DNA from: Candidatus Accumulibacter propinquus
GTDB taxonomy: Bacteria; Pseudomonadota; Gammaproteobacteria; Burkholderiales; Rhodocyclaceae
Assembly: GCA_016714935.1 (NCBI GenBank)
Contig: JADKBU010000048.1
Coordinates: 1-16,628, forward strand
DNA: 16,628 bases
Direction: 5' to 3'
The notes under the pieces were generated by a model. That model had not been told where the DNA came from, searched no databases, and was given only the letters and a program-made list of their open reading frames with translations. Of this stretch, positions 7,755-15,710 are shown in pieces; the first letter of the stretch is position 1; each line of letters starts with the position of its first letter. Made by a program: the position numbers and the translations under genes.

Positions 7755-8335
7755 TCAGTTGGCCGGGAAACCGCTGCGCCACGCCTGCCCGCCGGCGCCT
7801 TCAGCCAGCAGGGAGGCCAGGTCGCTCCGCAAGTCGGCGGCGCTCTGGCCAAATGGAGCGACTCCGCGCAGGCGACCACCGCCGTCGAACAGGAATACGC
7901 CGGCGGTATGGTCGAGGGTATAGCCAGCGTTCCCCGCGGGCCGCTTTTCGGCCACCAGTTGCAGTTGGCTGATCAGTCTTGCCGTCGCCTCGGCGTTGCC
8001 GCGCAGCCAAGGACGGGGCGCCCGCCGGCGGGGCTGAAGGCGGCCACATATTCCTTGAGCATCGCCAGGCCATCGCGATCAGGGTCGAGGGTGGCGAAGA
8101 GCACCTGGACTCGCTGGCGCTGCACGAGCGGCAGGGCCTCAACCGCGCCCTTCAGCACCAGCAGCGTCGTCGGACAAACATCGGGGCATTGCGTGTAGCC
8201 AACCGACAGGGCAACCACCTGACCACGGAAATCCGCCAGGCGTCGCTCGCGTCCATCGCTCGCCGACAACGCCAATTCCGGGTAGAGCGGCAGATTCCGG
8301 CTGGCGGCGAGGCGTGCAGCGTCACGCTTGGGCGG
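7755..8335 (-). pseudogene. SCO1/SenC-type copper chaperone or thiol reductase, frameshifted, no start codon found
   Basis: The first frame (8335 to about 8005) reads PLYPELALSASDGRERRLAD, then VVALSVGYTQCPDVCPTTL with the C-x3-C copper/thiol site, LFATLDPDRDGLAMLKEYV and FSPAGGRPVLG. A one-base loss near 8005 moves the rest (to 7755) into another frame: LRGNAEATARLISQLQLVAEK, then GYTLDHTAGVFLFDGGGRLRG with the conserved histidine that completes the copper site. Both key motifs of the Sco family, which delivers copper to cytochrome oxidase CuA or acts as a thiol reductase, are therefore present but in different frames. The frame is closed upstream by TGA at 8336-8338 with no ATG or signal peptide. 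A signal-like ARLLTAQA stretch lies in the third frame near 8345, suggesting another indel there. It overlaps the tail of the thioredoxin-fold frame. Confidence 0.75.
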
Positions 8336-8865
8336 TCAGCAGTCTTGCCGCGCGTGGCGTCCCGGGAAGCGAAAGGGACCGTCTCGTACTTGGCCCGCAC
8401 GACGTAGTCGGCAAGCCGGCGCAAACCGGCCCTGTCGAGCGTGCCCGAATATCGGTAGAGAAGACTGCCATCCACGGCAAAAAAGACGAACGATGGCGTG
8501 CCGAACGCGCGCAGGCCCTTCGCCAGATCAGTGGAGGTCGTGGCCCTCCCCTTGACATCGATGATCGGCTCGGTACGGGCGAGATCCAGATGAACGGTTC
8601 GGAAGCGGCGCTCGATCGCCCGCTGCGTGTGCGTGTCGCGATAGACGGTTTTCTCCATTTCCAGGCAACCCGGGCAATCCGGGAGGGACAGCACGACCGC
8701 CAGTTGCTTGCCCTCCGCGCCGGCCGCCCGTATCTCGCGCTGCAGGTCGTCGACACTGCGCTCGAACAGCACCGCATGCGCCACGCCGACCACCAGGCCG
8801 AGTGCCAGACCGCTGCCGAGTCGCAGCCAAGCCGCGAAAGATGACCCCCATGCGCGACGCCGCAT
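8152..8865 (-). CDS. Secreted thioredoxin-fold protein with a CPGC active site
   Basis: The ATG at 8863-8865 opens a signal peptide (MRRRAWGSSFAAWLRLGSGL then LALGLVVGVAHA, cleavage expected after AHA). The mature part has a thioredoxin-like fold: LAVVLSLPDCPGCLEMEKTV with Cys64 and Cys67, and FGTPSFVFFAVDGSLLYRYSG with the cis-proline threonine-proline pair near residue 123. The arrangement resembles periplasmic thioredoxin-family or SoxW-like reductases that keep partner cysteines or metal sites reduced. The natural protein probably ended near residue 165-180. As written the frame continues to residue 237, with the last 60 or so residues being out-of-frame Sco coding sequence, so the stop may have been lost to an indel near 8340. 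It starts one base after the permease stop. A Sco-like gene next door suggests a shared thiol or copper task in the periplasm. Confidence 0.7.
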   Translation of the reverse strand: MRRRAWGSSFAAWLRLGSGLALGLVVGVAHAVLFERSVDDLQREIRAAGAEGKQLAVVLSLPDCPGCLEMEKTVYRDTHTQRAIERRFRTVHLDLARTEPIIDVKGRATTSTDLAKGLRAFGTPSFVFFAVDGSLLYRYSGTLDRAGLRRLADYVVRAKYETVPFASRDATRGKTADRPSVTLHASPPAGICRSTRNWRCRRAMDASDAWRISVVRWLPCRLATRNAPMFVRRRCWC

Positions 8866-8866
8866 G

Positions 8867-9588
8867 CTATCGCAGCCAGAACAACGACCGCCGCCGGACG
8901 CGGTCGAGCAAGGTCATCGCCAGGAAGGTCACCAGGCCGGTATAGAGGATGCCGGCGACCATCCGGGGATAGTCGGCGAAGTCTGCGTAATACTGGACAA
9001 AGCGGCCAAGACCGGCGTTGGCGCCGAACAACTCGGCGACGGTCAGCAGGATGAACGAGAAGGCAGGCCTACCGCCATGCCGGTGAAAATGTGCGGCAGC
9101 GCCGCCGGGAAGACCACGCGCCGCTGATATTCGAAACCCTGCAGCCCGAGAATGCGGGCATTGTCCCGATAGCGCTGCTCGAGCGCATGCGCGCCGGCAA
9201 CGGCATTCTGGAAAATCGGCCAAAAGGCGCCGATGAAGACGACGAAGATCGCCGACAACCTGAAAGTCGGCAGAATGGCAATCGCATAGGGAATATAAAC
9301 CGTCGGCGGTACCGGCCCGGCGACCTTGGCGAAGGGCAGGAAGATCCGCTGCAGCCGCGCCGACGTCCCCACCGCCAGCCCCGAGACGATGCCAAGCAGC
9401 GTCGCCAGGGCGAATCCGGGGAGCAGGATGGTCAGCGACGACAGGGTTCCCGCCCACAGTTCAGGCAGCGATTCCCAGAGGGCTCTGGCGGTGATCAGTG
9501 GCGAGGGCAGCAGCGGGTTGTCGCCCAGCGGGGTCGCGTCCGAACAGATGGGTCAGCGCGTCACGACGATGCGGGCACGCGCCCTGAT
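8867..9588 (-). pseudogene. NitT/TauT (SsuC-like) ABC transporter permease, frameshifted and lacking its first membrane segment
   Basis: The core is recognisable: NPLLPSPLITARALWESLPE, then TLSSLTILLPGFALATLLGI, then GPVPPTVYIPYAIAILPTF, FVVFIGAFWPIFQNAVAGA and RDNARILGLQGFEYQRRVV. The last region holds the EAA-type loop (R-V-V-F-P-A-A-L-P-H-I) that docks on the ATPase. A single-base loss near 9065 then shifts the frame. The remainder (FSFILLTVAELFGANAGLGR to DRVRRRSLFWLR) ends at 8867. At the front, IRARARIVVT, LTHLFGRDP and GDNPLLPSP lie in different frames, and the normal first transmembrane helix between the first two is missing, as if tens of bases were deleted. There is no usable ATG after the ATPase stop. 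As written the importer has no working channel. Family members carry sulfonates, nitrate, taurine, pyrimidine precursors or similar small solutes. Confidence 0.75.
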
Positions 9589-10374
9589 TCAGGCAGCCCT
9601 GAGTCGCTGCAGGGTATCCTGCACCAGCGTCGCGGCCACCTGTTCCCGCAGTGCATGCAGGCTGTGGCTGTCGAGCAGACTGCAGCGCTCGCGTGGCCGC
9701 GCCAGCGGCACCGGCAGGTCGGCAATCAGCCGGCCGGGCGACGATCCGAGGACGATCAGGCGGTCCCCGAGGTAGATCGCCTCGTCTACGTCATGGGTGA
9801 CGAAAATGATGGTCTTGCGCGGTGTCGCGAGTTCCCAGGCTGCCAGCAGCAGGTCCTGCAAACGCGCCCGGTTCACCGGATCGAGCGCCCCGAAGGGTTC
9901 GTCCATCAAAAGTAGTGGCGAACCCAGGGCCAATGCACGCGCAATGGCGGCGCGCTGACGCATGCCACCCGACAGTTCGCCAGGGTATTTGCCGATCGCC
10001 GCGGCCAGCCCAAATTGCCTGAGGTAGCCGCGCGCCTCACTCAGGCGCTCGGCTTTCCGGATGCCGGGCTTGGCCTTGGCAATGGCGATCTCGATGTTAT
10101 CGACCACCGACAACCAGGGAAACAGCGCGTAGTCCTGAAAAACCACGCCGCGCTCCAGGCTGGGGCCAACTACCGGCGCGCCGTTCCACGTCAAGCAGCC
10201 GCTACCGACAGGGTCGAGGCCCGCCGCCAAGCGCAGCAAGGTCGTTTTTCCCGATCCGCTGGCCCCCAGCAGGCTGACGAACTGGCCTTCCGGGATATGA
10301 ACATGGATATCCTGGAGGACCGGCGTGGCGTCGTAGGCGAAGCTGACACCCTCCAGCTTGAGACCGAGTCCCAT
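9589..10374 (-). CDS. ABC transporter ATP-binding protein, NitT/TauT (SsuB-like) family
   Basis: A 261-residue cytoplasmic ATPase with every catalytic element. These are Walker A LLGASGSGKTTLLRL near residues 34-48, Q-loop GVVFQDYALFPWL near 75-87, signature LSGGMRQRAAIARAL near 134-148, Walker B LLLMDEPFGALDPVNRARLQ near 155-174, and H-loop IIFVTHDVDEAI. The PWLSVVDNI and C-terminal RLIADLPVPLARPRER segments fit the nitrate/sulfonate/taurine subfamily. Its ATG shares one base with the stop of the binding-protein gene (TGATG), so translation is coupled. It would energise the permease, but that gene is broken as written, so the ATPase may be an orphan or work with a permease elsewhere. Confidence 0.9.
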   Translation of the reverse strand: MGLGLKLEGVSFAYDATPVLQDIHVHIPEGQFVSLLGASGSGKTTLLRLAAGLDPVGSGCLTWNGAPVVGPSLERGVVFQDYALFPWLSVVDNIEIAIAKAKPGIRKAERLSEARGYLRQFGLAAAIGKYPGELSGGMRQRAAIARALALGSPLLLMDEPFGALDPVNRARLQDLLLAAWELATPRKTIIFVTHDVDEAIYLGDRLIVLGSSPGRLIADLPVPLARPRERCSLLDSHSLHALREQVAATLVQDTLQRLRAA

Positions 10375-11396
10375 CAGGCGTCCTTCTGCCGGAATTCCTT
10401 CTGCAGCTTCTTCCAGAAGGGATCGCCGGGGTTCTCCCTGGCCAGCTGGTTCAACACCTTTTCGTAGACACGCACGTCGATCGCGGCGTCGAGGTCGGGC
10501 TTGGCGGTGATGAACTCGCTATTCAACATCACCTCGGCGAAATGCTTCACGCCCTTGACGTCGGGATCGCTGGACTGGTCAAGATATTGCGAGTAGTAGC
10601 CACGCCAGAGCAACTGGCGATCGATCTTGACGTACCGGGCAATCGATTCGATGGTTTCCTTCTTGTTCTCGACCGCGAACTTTTCGGCCTGCAGGATGGC
10701 ACGCAGGAATTTCTCCCAGGTTACCGGGTTCTTCAGGCTGGCCTCGGTGACCACCAGACGGCAGCACGGATGGCCGGGTTGCAGGTCGGTGGAGTGAATG
10801 ACCACCCGCAGCCCCTGGTCTTCGGCCCGCAGGTCATGCGGTCCCCACACCAGCCCTGCGTCGACCTGGCCCGACTTGACCGCCTCGATCACTGCCGCCG
10901 GGTTCTTCAGTTCGAAGATCTGCACATCGCTCTTCCAGTTGATACCCTTGTCCTTGAGAGCGCCGCGCAGCACGGCATCGCCCGAAGCCATGCGCACGGT
11001 GGCGATCTTCTTGCCCCGCAGATCGGCCACGCCGGCGATCTTGCCGGCGTTCGCCGGCGTGGCGATCAGTGCGGCATCACCGCCCATGATGCCGCCGATG
11101 ATCTTGATCTTTGCCCCCTTGGAGATGTGGGCCACCGGTGCCGTGGTCCCGAAGGCGCCGATGTCGAGTTTGCCGGCAACGATGGCGTTGAGCCCATCGG
11201 CGGAGTTCTGGAACTCGATCAGTTCGACGTCCAGTCCTTCCCTGGCGAACAGACCCTGCTCCTTGGCAATGAAGAACTTGGCATGGCCGGTGACCGGCAG
11301 ATAACCGACCTTGAGGGTATCCGCCACAGCGTTGCCGAGGCCTGCGACCAGCACGAGCGCAGCCAGAAGCTGTCGCCGTGTCCTGAAACCGATCAT
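10374..11396 (-). CDS. Periplasmic substrate-binding protein of a NitT/TauT-type ABC importer
   Basis: A 340-residue protein with a clear signal peptide (basic MIGFRTRRQ, hydrophobic LLAALVLVAGLGNAVA, then DTLKVGY). The mature N-terminus KVGYLPVTGHAKFFIAKEQG is the standard opening of SsuA/TauA/NrtA-type proteins. It is followed by LFAREGLDVELIEFQNSADG and IGAFGTTAPVAHISKGAKIK, which line the ligand cleft in this fold. ADLRGKKIATVRMASGDAVL begins the second lobe. An unusual PGHPCCRLVV segment with adjacent cysteines sits near residue 215. The ligand cannot be told from sequence; sulfonates, nitrate, or a metal- or thiol-linked compound are all possible. The start is well supported by AGGAGAG five bases upstream of the ATG at 11394-11396. 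It is the first gene of the minus-strand run. The promoter must lie between it and the divergent receptor gene. Confidence 0.88.
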   Translation of the reverse strand: MIGFRTRRQLLAALVLVAGLGNAVADTLKVGYLPVTGHAKFFIAKEQGLFAREGLDVELIEFQNSADGLNAIVAGKLDIGAFGTTAPVAHISKGAKIKIIGGIMGGDAALIATPANAGKIAGVADLRGKKIATVRMASGDAVLRGALKDKGINWKSDVQIFELKNPAAVIEAVKSGQVDAGLVWGPHDLRAEDQGLRVVIHSTDLQPGHPCCRLVVTEASLKNPVTWEKFLRAILQAEKFAVENKKETIESIARYVKIDRQLLWRGYYSQYLDQSSDPDVKGVKHFAEVMLNSEFITAKPDLDAAIDVRVYEKVLNQLARENPGDPFWKKLQKEFRQKDA

Positions 11397-11413
11397 CGCT
11401 CTCTCCTGAAGAC

Positions 11414-11425
11414 GTGAAAATTCAC
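11414..11425. promoter_or_regulatory. Candidate operator: short perfect inverted repeat upstream of the ABC importer operon
   Basis: GTGAA and TTCAC flank a two-base centre, forming a 12-base inverted repeat 18 bases before the binding-protein ATG and just upstream of its ribosome-binding site. The position suits a repressor site or a leader hairpin. It matches no regulator consensus I can name with confidence, and repeats this short can arise by chance. Confidence 0.25.
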
Positions 11426-11601
11426 AACGGGAATGTAATCCCCACGCTTGCTCGTAGAAAACGATGCATTTCTTCGATCCTTATACCCCCACCGGTTCGG
11501 ATCTCGACACCCCTCGTCGCTGTCGCCTGCGGCAATTGGTCACTTCCGCCATGCCCAAACCAAATGCTATCTTGCCGCGCTTTACCGTTTGGGAATCAGT
11601 C

Positions 11602-13800
11602 ATGGCCGGACACCTGAAGATTCAGTCGATCTCGTCACTCGTCGCGATCGTATTTTGTAATGCTCTTGTTGCAGAAGAAAACGTTGCGGCGCTATCGACG
11701 ATCGAGGTGCGGGGCGATGTCGACAACGGCTACGTCGCCAAGCGAGCCAACTCCGCGACGAAGACCGATACGCCGATTCTGGACACTCCGATGGCAATCC
11801 AGGTGATCACACGCGACGTGCTTGACGACCAGCAAACCCTGTCGATTCAGGAAGCGGTGAAGAACGTCAGTGGCGTTCAGACGCCGCCTGGTGTCTATTA
11901 TGACAATTTCCTTATCCGGGGCTTTTCGACCGGCAGCGATACCTTCCGCAACGGGCTGAAGCTCAATGGGGTCATCGGAACGGAAGACATGGCTTTCGTC
12001 GACCATGTCGACGTCGTCAAAGGGCCGGCGTCGATGCTTTATGGACGCATCCAACCAGGCGGACTGGTAAACATCGTGACCAGGAAGCCGCAGGACGAAA
12101 CGGCTGCCAGCCTGCAACAGCAAGTGGGGAGTTGGGGGCTGCTCCGCACTACCGCCGACATCACTGGTCCGGCGAACAAGGACAAGACGCTGCTGTACCG
12201 CGTCATGGGGGTTTACGACCAGGCCGACAATTTCATCGACTACCAGCATCACAAGAATGCCGCTGGCGCCGCGTACTTGAGCTGGCTCCCCTCCACCAGC
12301 TTCCAGGCCAACCTGCAACTGGAGTACTACGACCAGAAGGTCGCCAACCCTGGATACTCGGCCCAGCAGATCCCGATCATTGGCAATCGGCCTGCCGACG
12401 TGCCGAGGCACTGGACGCAGAACGATCCGGTCATGTGGTCGCAGTGGCCCAACACCGTCAAGCGGACGACAGCGGCCTTCGACTGGACTTACGCCTTCAA
12501 TGACTCATGGAAGTTGACGCAGCGCTTTCTCTACTACACCGCCGACGAGGTCCAGACCTACCTTCTCGCCCAGGCATTCAACGCCCGGACGAACTTGCTC
12601 AACCGCCGCATTTCGTACAACCCGGTCAGCCGCGATGAATACTCGACCAATCTGGATCTGACCGGCGAATTCAGAACCGGCAATGTCGGCCACAAGCTTC
12701 TGGTGGGCATGGACTGGTTCTCCTACGAATCAGTGTTCAAAGGCTACAACGAGTCCGGGTCGACACTCAATCGCGTCCCCCCGCTCAATATCTTCGCTCC
12801 GGTCTACGGAAACATCGACGTTGCGAGGATGCAGGCCTATTTCGATGCGGCTGCCGGCAATGTTCTGAGCCGCGGCAAGTGGCGGGACACGGGTTTTTAC
12901 GTGCAGGACCAAATTGCCTTTGGTGGTCACTGGGAACTGCTGCTCGGTGGACGCTATGACATTGCCACGAATGACGGCGCAAAGGTCTATGGTGCGGTGA
13001 GCGCGGCGTGTTACCCGTATTGCACCGGCGCCCTGGATCAAGGCGTTCCAACCGAACGCAAGTTTTCGCCGCGCGCCGGCTTGCTCTACAAGTTAAGCAA
13101 TGACGTGTCGGTCTATGGCAGCTATTCCGAGTCGTTTGGCAACTCCATTTCGAGCGCCTCGTCGTTCTCCGGATCTTCTCTCCCGCCGCAGGAGGGAGTG
13201 CAGTACGAACTTGGAGCCAAGGCCAGTCTGATGGGAGGCAGGGTCACTACATCCGCGACGCTGTTCGATCTCTACCTGCGCAATCGCCCGACAGCGGACC
13301 CGCTGCATCCCGGTTTCGTGGTCGCGGTCGGAGAAGTCCGCAGCCGTGGCTTCGAATTCGATGTCGCCGGGCAAGTCAGCAACCATGTGAGCCTGATCGG
13401 CAGCTATACCTACGATCACGCGGTGATCACCAAGGACAACGCCACGGGTGCCAGCGCTATCGAGGGTCACCGCTGGTTTGGCGTGCCGTTGAATTCCGCC
13501 AGTTTGTGGGCCAAGTACGATACGGCTCCCGGTGCGACCGCGGGATGGGCGTTCGGTGCAGGAGCCTATCTGAACGGTCAGCGTCAAGGCAACAACACCA
13601 ACACCTTCCAGTTACCGGGCTATGCGCGCTTCGACGCGATGCTGGCTTATCGCACCAGGGCGGGTGGGAAGCCGGTAAGCCTGCAGTTGAACGTGCAAAA
13701 CCTGTTCGACAAGACCTATTTCGAGAATACTGATGGTGGTGTGTATTCCGCCTACGGTGCGCCGCGCTCGGTCATCGGATCGGCCAGGATTGAGCTCTGA
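11602..13800 (+). CDS. TonB-dependent outer-membrane siderophore receptor
   Basis: A 732-residue receptor of the FhuA/FpvA-type siderophore receptor family, importing a ferric chelate across the outer membrane. Numbered from the ATG at 11602, residues 1-24 look like a signal peptide (IQSISSLVAIVFCNALVA, then EEN). STIEVRGD near residue 30 is a probable TonB box. The plug domain follows: DTPMAIQVITRDVLDDQQTL, SIQEAVKNVSGVQ, FLIRGFSTGSDTFRNG, VDVVKGPASMLYGRIQPGGLVNIVTRKP (plug end near residue 160). The rest is a beta-barrel with repeated aromatic strands. Late landmarks are LNVQNLFDKTYFEN and the terminal GSARIEL, which lacks the usual final Phe. The frame is open from 11464 with other possible starts at 11464 and 11551, but only 11602 places the signal peptide at the terminus. 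I saw no clear Fur box in the 205-base upstream gap. It heads the plus-strand uptake operon. Confidence 0.9.
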   Translation: MAGHLKIQSISSLVAIVFCNALVAEENVAALSTIEVRGDVDNGYVAKRANSATKTDTPILDTPMAIQVITRDVLDDQQTLSIQEAVKNVSGVQTPPGVYYDNFLIRGFSTGSDTFRNGLKLNGVIGTEDMAFVDHVDVVKGPASMLYGRIQPGGLVNIVTRKPQDETAASLQQQVGSWGLLRTTADITGPANKDKTLLYRVMGVYDQADNFIDYQHHKNAAGAAYLSWLPSTSFQANLQLEYYDQKVANPGYSAQQIPIIGNRPADVPRHWTQNDPVMWSQWPNTVKRTTAAFDWTYAFNDSWKLTQRFLYYTADEVQTYLLAQAFNARTNLLNRRISYNPVSRDEYSTNLDLTGEFRTGNVGHKLLVGMDWFSYESVFKGYNESGSTLNRVPPLNIFAPVYGNIDVARMQAYFDAAAGNVLSRGKWRDTGFYVQDQIAFGGHWELLLGGRYDIATNDGAKVYGAVSAACYPYCTGALDQGVPTERKFSPRAGLLYKLSNDVSVYGSYSESFGNSISSASSFSGSSLPPQEGVQYELGAKASLMGGRVTTSATLFDLYLRNRPTADPLHPGFVVAVGEVRSRGFEFDVAGQVSNHVSLIGSYTYDHAVITKDNATGASAIEGHRWFGVPLNSASLWAKYDTAPGATAGWAFGAGAYLNGQRQGNNTNTFQLPGYARFDAMLAYRTRAGGKPVSLQLNVQNLFDKTYFENTDGGVYSAYGAPRSVIGSARIEL

Positions 13801-13807
13801 ACCCCGC

Positions 13808-15064
13808 ATGCCGTCCTTGTTGCCGACTGGACGAACGGGGCGATTCTCGGCCCGTTCCCGACGCAAGCTATGGCGGGAAGTTCATTTCTGGCTCGGGCTG
13901 GTGGCCGGTACCACCCTGGTCGTCATTGGCCTGACCGGCAGTCTGTTGGTTTACTTCAAGGAAATCGACGCCTGGCTCAATCCTCAGTTACAGATAGTCG
14001 CAGCTCCGCCCGCAGGGCGGGCTGCCTACCGCCCAATTTCCGAAATTGTCGCTGCGGCCCGTGCGGCAATCCCCACGGGGGCACAGCTCGGCTTCACCTA
14101 CTATCCGCGCAACGAGGAGACCGCGTTCTGGTTTTTTTACTCTATGGGAAAGGGCTCGCAGTCGGGTGGCTCGGACACGCTCAACGTGTTTGTCAACCCC
14201 TACACCGCGCAGGTGACGGGGACACGGGTGTGGTATTCGGCAGAAAGTCCGTTCAAGAACTGCCTGATGGGCTTCATTTTCAAGCTCCACTACGCGTTGC
14301 TCCTGGGTACGCCGGGAAACACCCTGGTCGGCATTCTCTGTGTCTTCTTCATCATATCGTCACTGACCGGGCTGATCCTGTGGTGGCCAATCACTGGCAA
14401 GTGGCGACAAGCCTTCCTGTTCAAGAAGCACGCGAGCAGCGAGCGCCTGAACCACGACCTGCACAAGCTCTCCGGTTTCTATAGCCTGGTGGTGTTGCTG
14501 GCGGTTCTGGTTTCCGGGGTGTACTTCAATCTGGGACCACAGTTTCGCTGGCTGGTCGAATTGTTCGCCCCGGTGACGCACCGGCCGGACATCGTCGGGA
14601 AACAGCAGGCGCATGGGACCACGATTTCGATCGACCGGGTCGAGGAGGTCGTCCACCAGCGATTTCCCGACGGACAATGGTTTGCCTTCTCACTGCCGCC
14701 ACAGACCAGCGCGATGCCCGGCAATCGCCCACTGCCCTACAGGGTGGTTTAGTTGGTTCTGAGCGTTTGGGGTTTCGTCGGTCGTCGCGAGATCATCGTC
14801 GACCAGTACTCTGGCGAGATCCTGCATGTTGGTGATCCTTTTCGCGGGCGCGGTGGCGACGTCTTCATTCAGTGGCAGTGGCCGCTGCATTCCGGCTACG
14901 CGCTCGGGATGCCGGGACGCATTCTGGTGCTGATTGCGGGTATTGTCTGTGCTGTGCTCTACGTCACCGGGATCATCCGCTGGCTGCAGAAGCGGCGTGC
15001 CTCCCGGCTCGCCGAACGACGCCGCTGCGCGCTGCCGATCCCGATGAGCGAAGCGCGTTCCTGA
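13808..15064 (+). pseudogene. PepSY-TM inner-membrane protein, interrupted by an in-frame amber codon
   Basis: The frame spans 418 sense codons, normal for PepSY-associated TM proteins found beside siderophore receptors, where some members reduce or process ferric chelates. The segments are HFWLGLVAGTTLVVIGLTGS (first helix, with the H-x4-G-x-x-A-G motif), NTLVGILCVFFIISSLTGLI followed by LWWP, LNHDLHKLSGFYSLVVLLAV, and, after the break, WQWPLHSGYALGMPGRIL and LIAGIVCAVLYVTGIIRWLQ. Histidines in HDLHK and PLHSG are typical. TAG at 14750-14752 stops translation after residue 314. The reading frame does not change, and downstream codons to 15064 still encode the last PepSY part and final helix. 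A single base change is enough to explain it. Readthrough, or a sequencing error, are alternatives. It starts seven bases after the receptor stop, and tonB follows one base after its TGA, so it is co-transcribed. Confidence 0.8.
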
Positions 15065-15065
15065 G

Positions 15066-15707
15066 ATGTCTCTTCGCCTTCTACCAATGGACCGCTGGGT
15101 GGGTCTACTGGTGGTCGTGGTGCTGCACGCCGCCGTGTTATGGGGCCTGTGGAGCCACCGCCTGATTCCCCCACCGCATGCTGCGGCGACGCTTTTCGTC
15201 AACTTCATCGCGCCGCCTCAACCCGCGAAAGCAGCGGCACCGAAACCACTGCCGCCTCCGACCAGGGTCATGGTTCGGCAGGTCGACAGACCCAAACCCC
15301 GGACACTGGCGGTCGAGACGCAGGCCATCGCGCCTGCCGAAGTCATTGCTCCGCCGCCGTCCCCAAGGCCGGCGGCGCATGGCGAAGCAGCACCGATGCC
15401 GCTGCCGCCAGGGCCCCTGGCCATGTCTTCGGAATTGTCGGTAAGCTGCCCTGAACGTCCCGCTCCCCACTATCCCGGTCAGTCCCGCCGCGTCGGAGAA
15501 AGTGGCCTGGTCGTGCTGCGTGTCGAGTTGAGCGAAAGCGGGCACGTAGCGTCCGCGCGGGTGACGACTTCCAGTGGTCATCTCCGTCTGGACGAAGCGG
15601 CTCTCGCCGCCGTGCGCATCTGGCGCTGTGTTCCGGCGACCCGCAACGGCCAACCGGTACGCGCTGTCGCTGTGCAACCCTTCAATTTCATTCTGCCAGG
15701 AAGCTGA
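15066..15707 (+). CDS. tonB: TonB energy-transducing protein
   Basis: A 213-residue TonB-family protein carrying proton-motive energy from ExbB/ExbD to outer-membrane receptors. A single N-terminal membrane anchor (WVGLLVVVVLHAAVLWGLW, with the in-helix His that TonB uses) is followed by a Pro/Ala/Lys-rich periplasm-spanning stretch of about 90 residues (APPQPAKAAAPKPLPPP onward). The C-terminal TonB domain starts near residue 128: HYPGQSRRVGESGLVVLRVE, GHVASARVTTSSGHLRLDEA, ALAAVRIWRCVPATRNGQPV and a final QPFNFIL. The usual W-R-F-x-P-A motif reads WRCVPA here. The ATG lies one base after the TGA of the PepSY gene. Its place directly behind the receptor suggests a dedicated rather than a housekeeping TonB. 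Confidence 0.92.
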   Translation: MSLRLLPMDRWVGLLVVVVLHAAVLWGLWSHRLIPPPHAAATLFVNFIAPPQPAKAAAPKPLPPPTRVMVRQVDRPKPRTLAVETQAIAPAEVIAPPPSPRPAAHGEAAPMPLPPGPLAMSSELSVSCPERPAPHYPGQSRRVGESGLVVLRVELSESGHVASARVTTSSGHLRLDEAALAAVRIWRCVPATRNGQPVRAVAVQPFNFILPGS

Positions 15708-15710
15708 CTT

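Noticed and set aside
11027..11070. Repeated GCCGGCG units that could form a hairpin in the binding-protein gene
   Set aside because: They lie inside a well-supported coding region and follow from Ala/Gly/Ile codon choice in GC-rich DNA.
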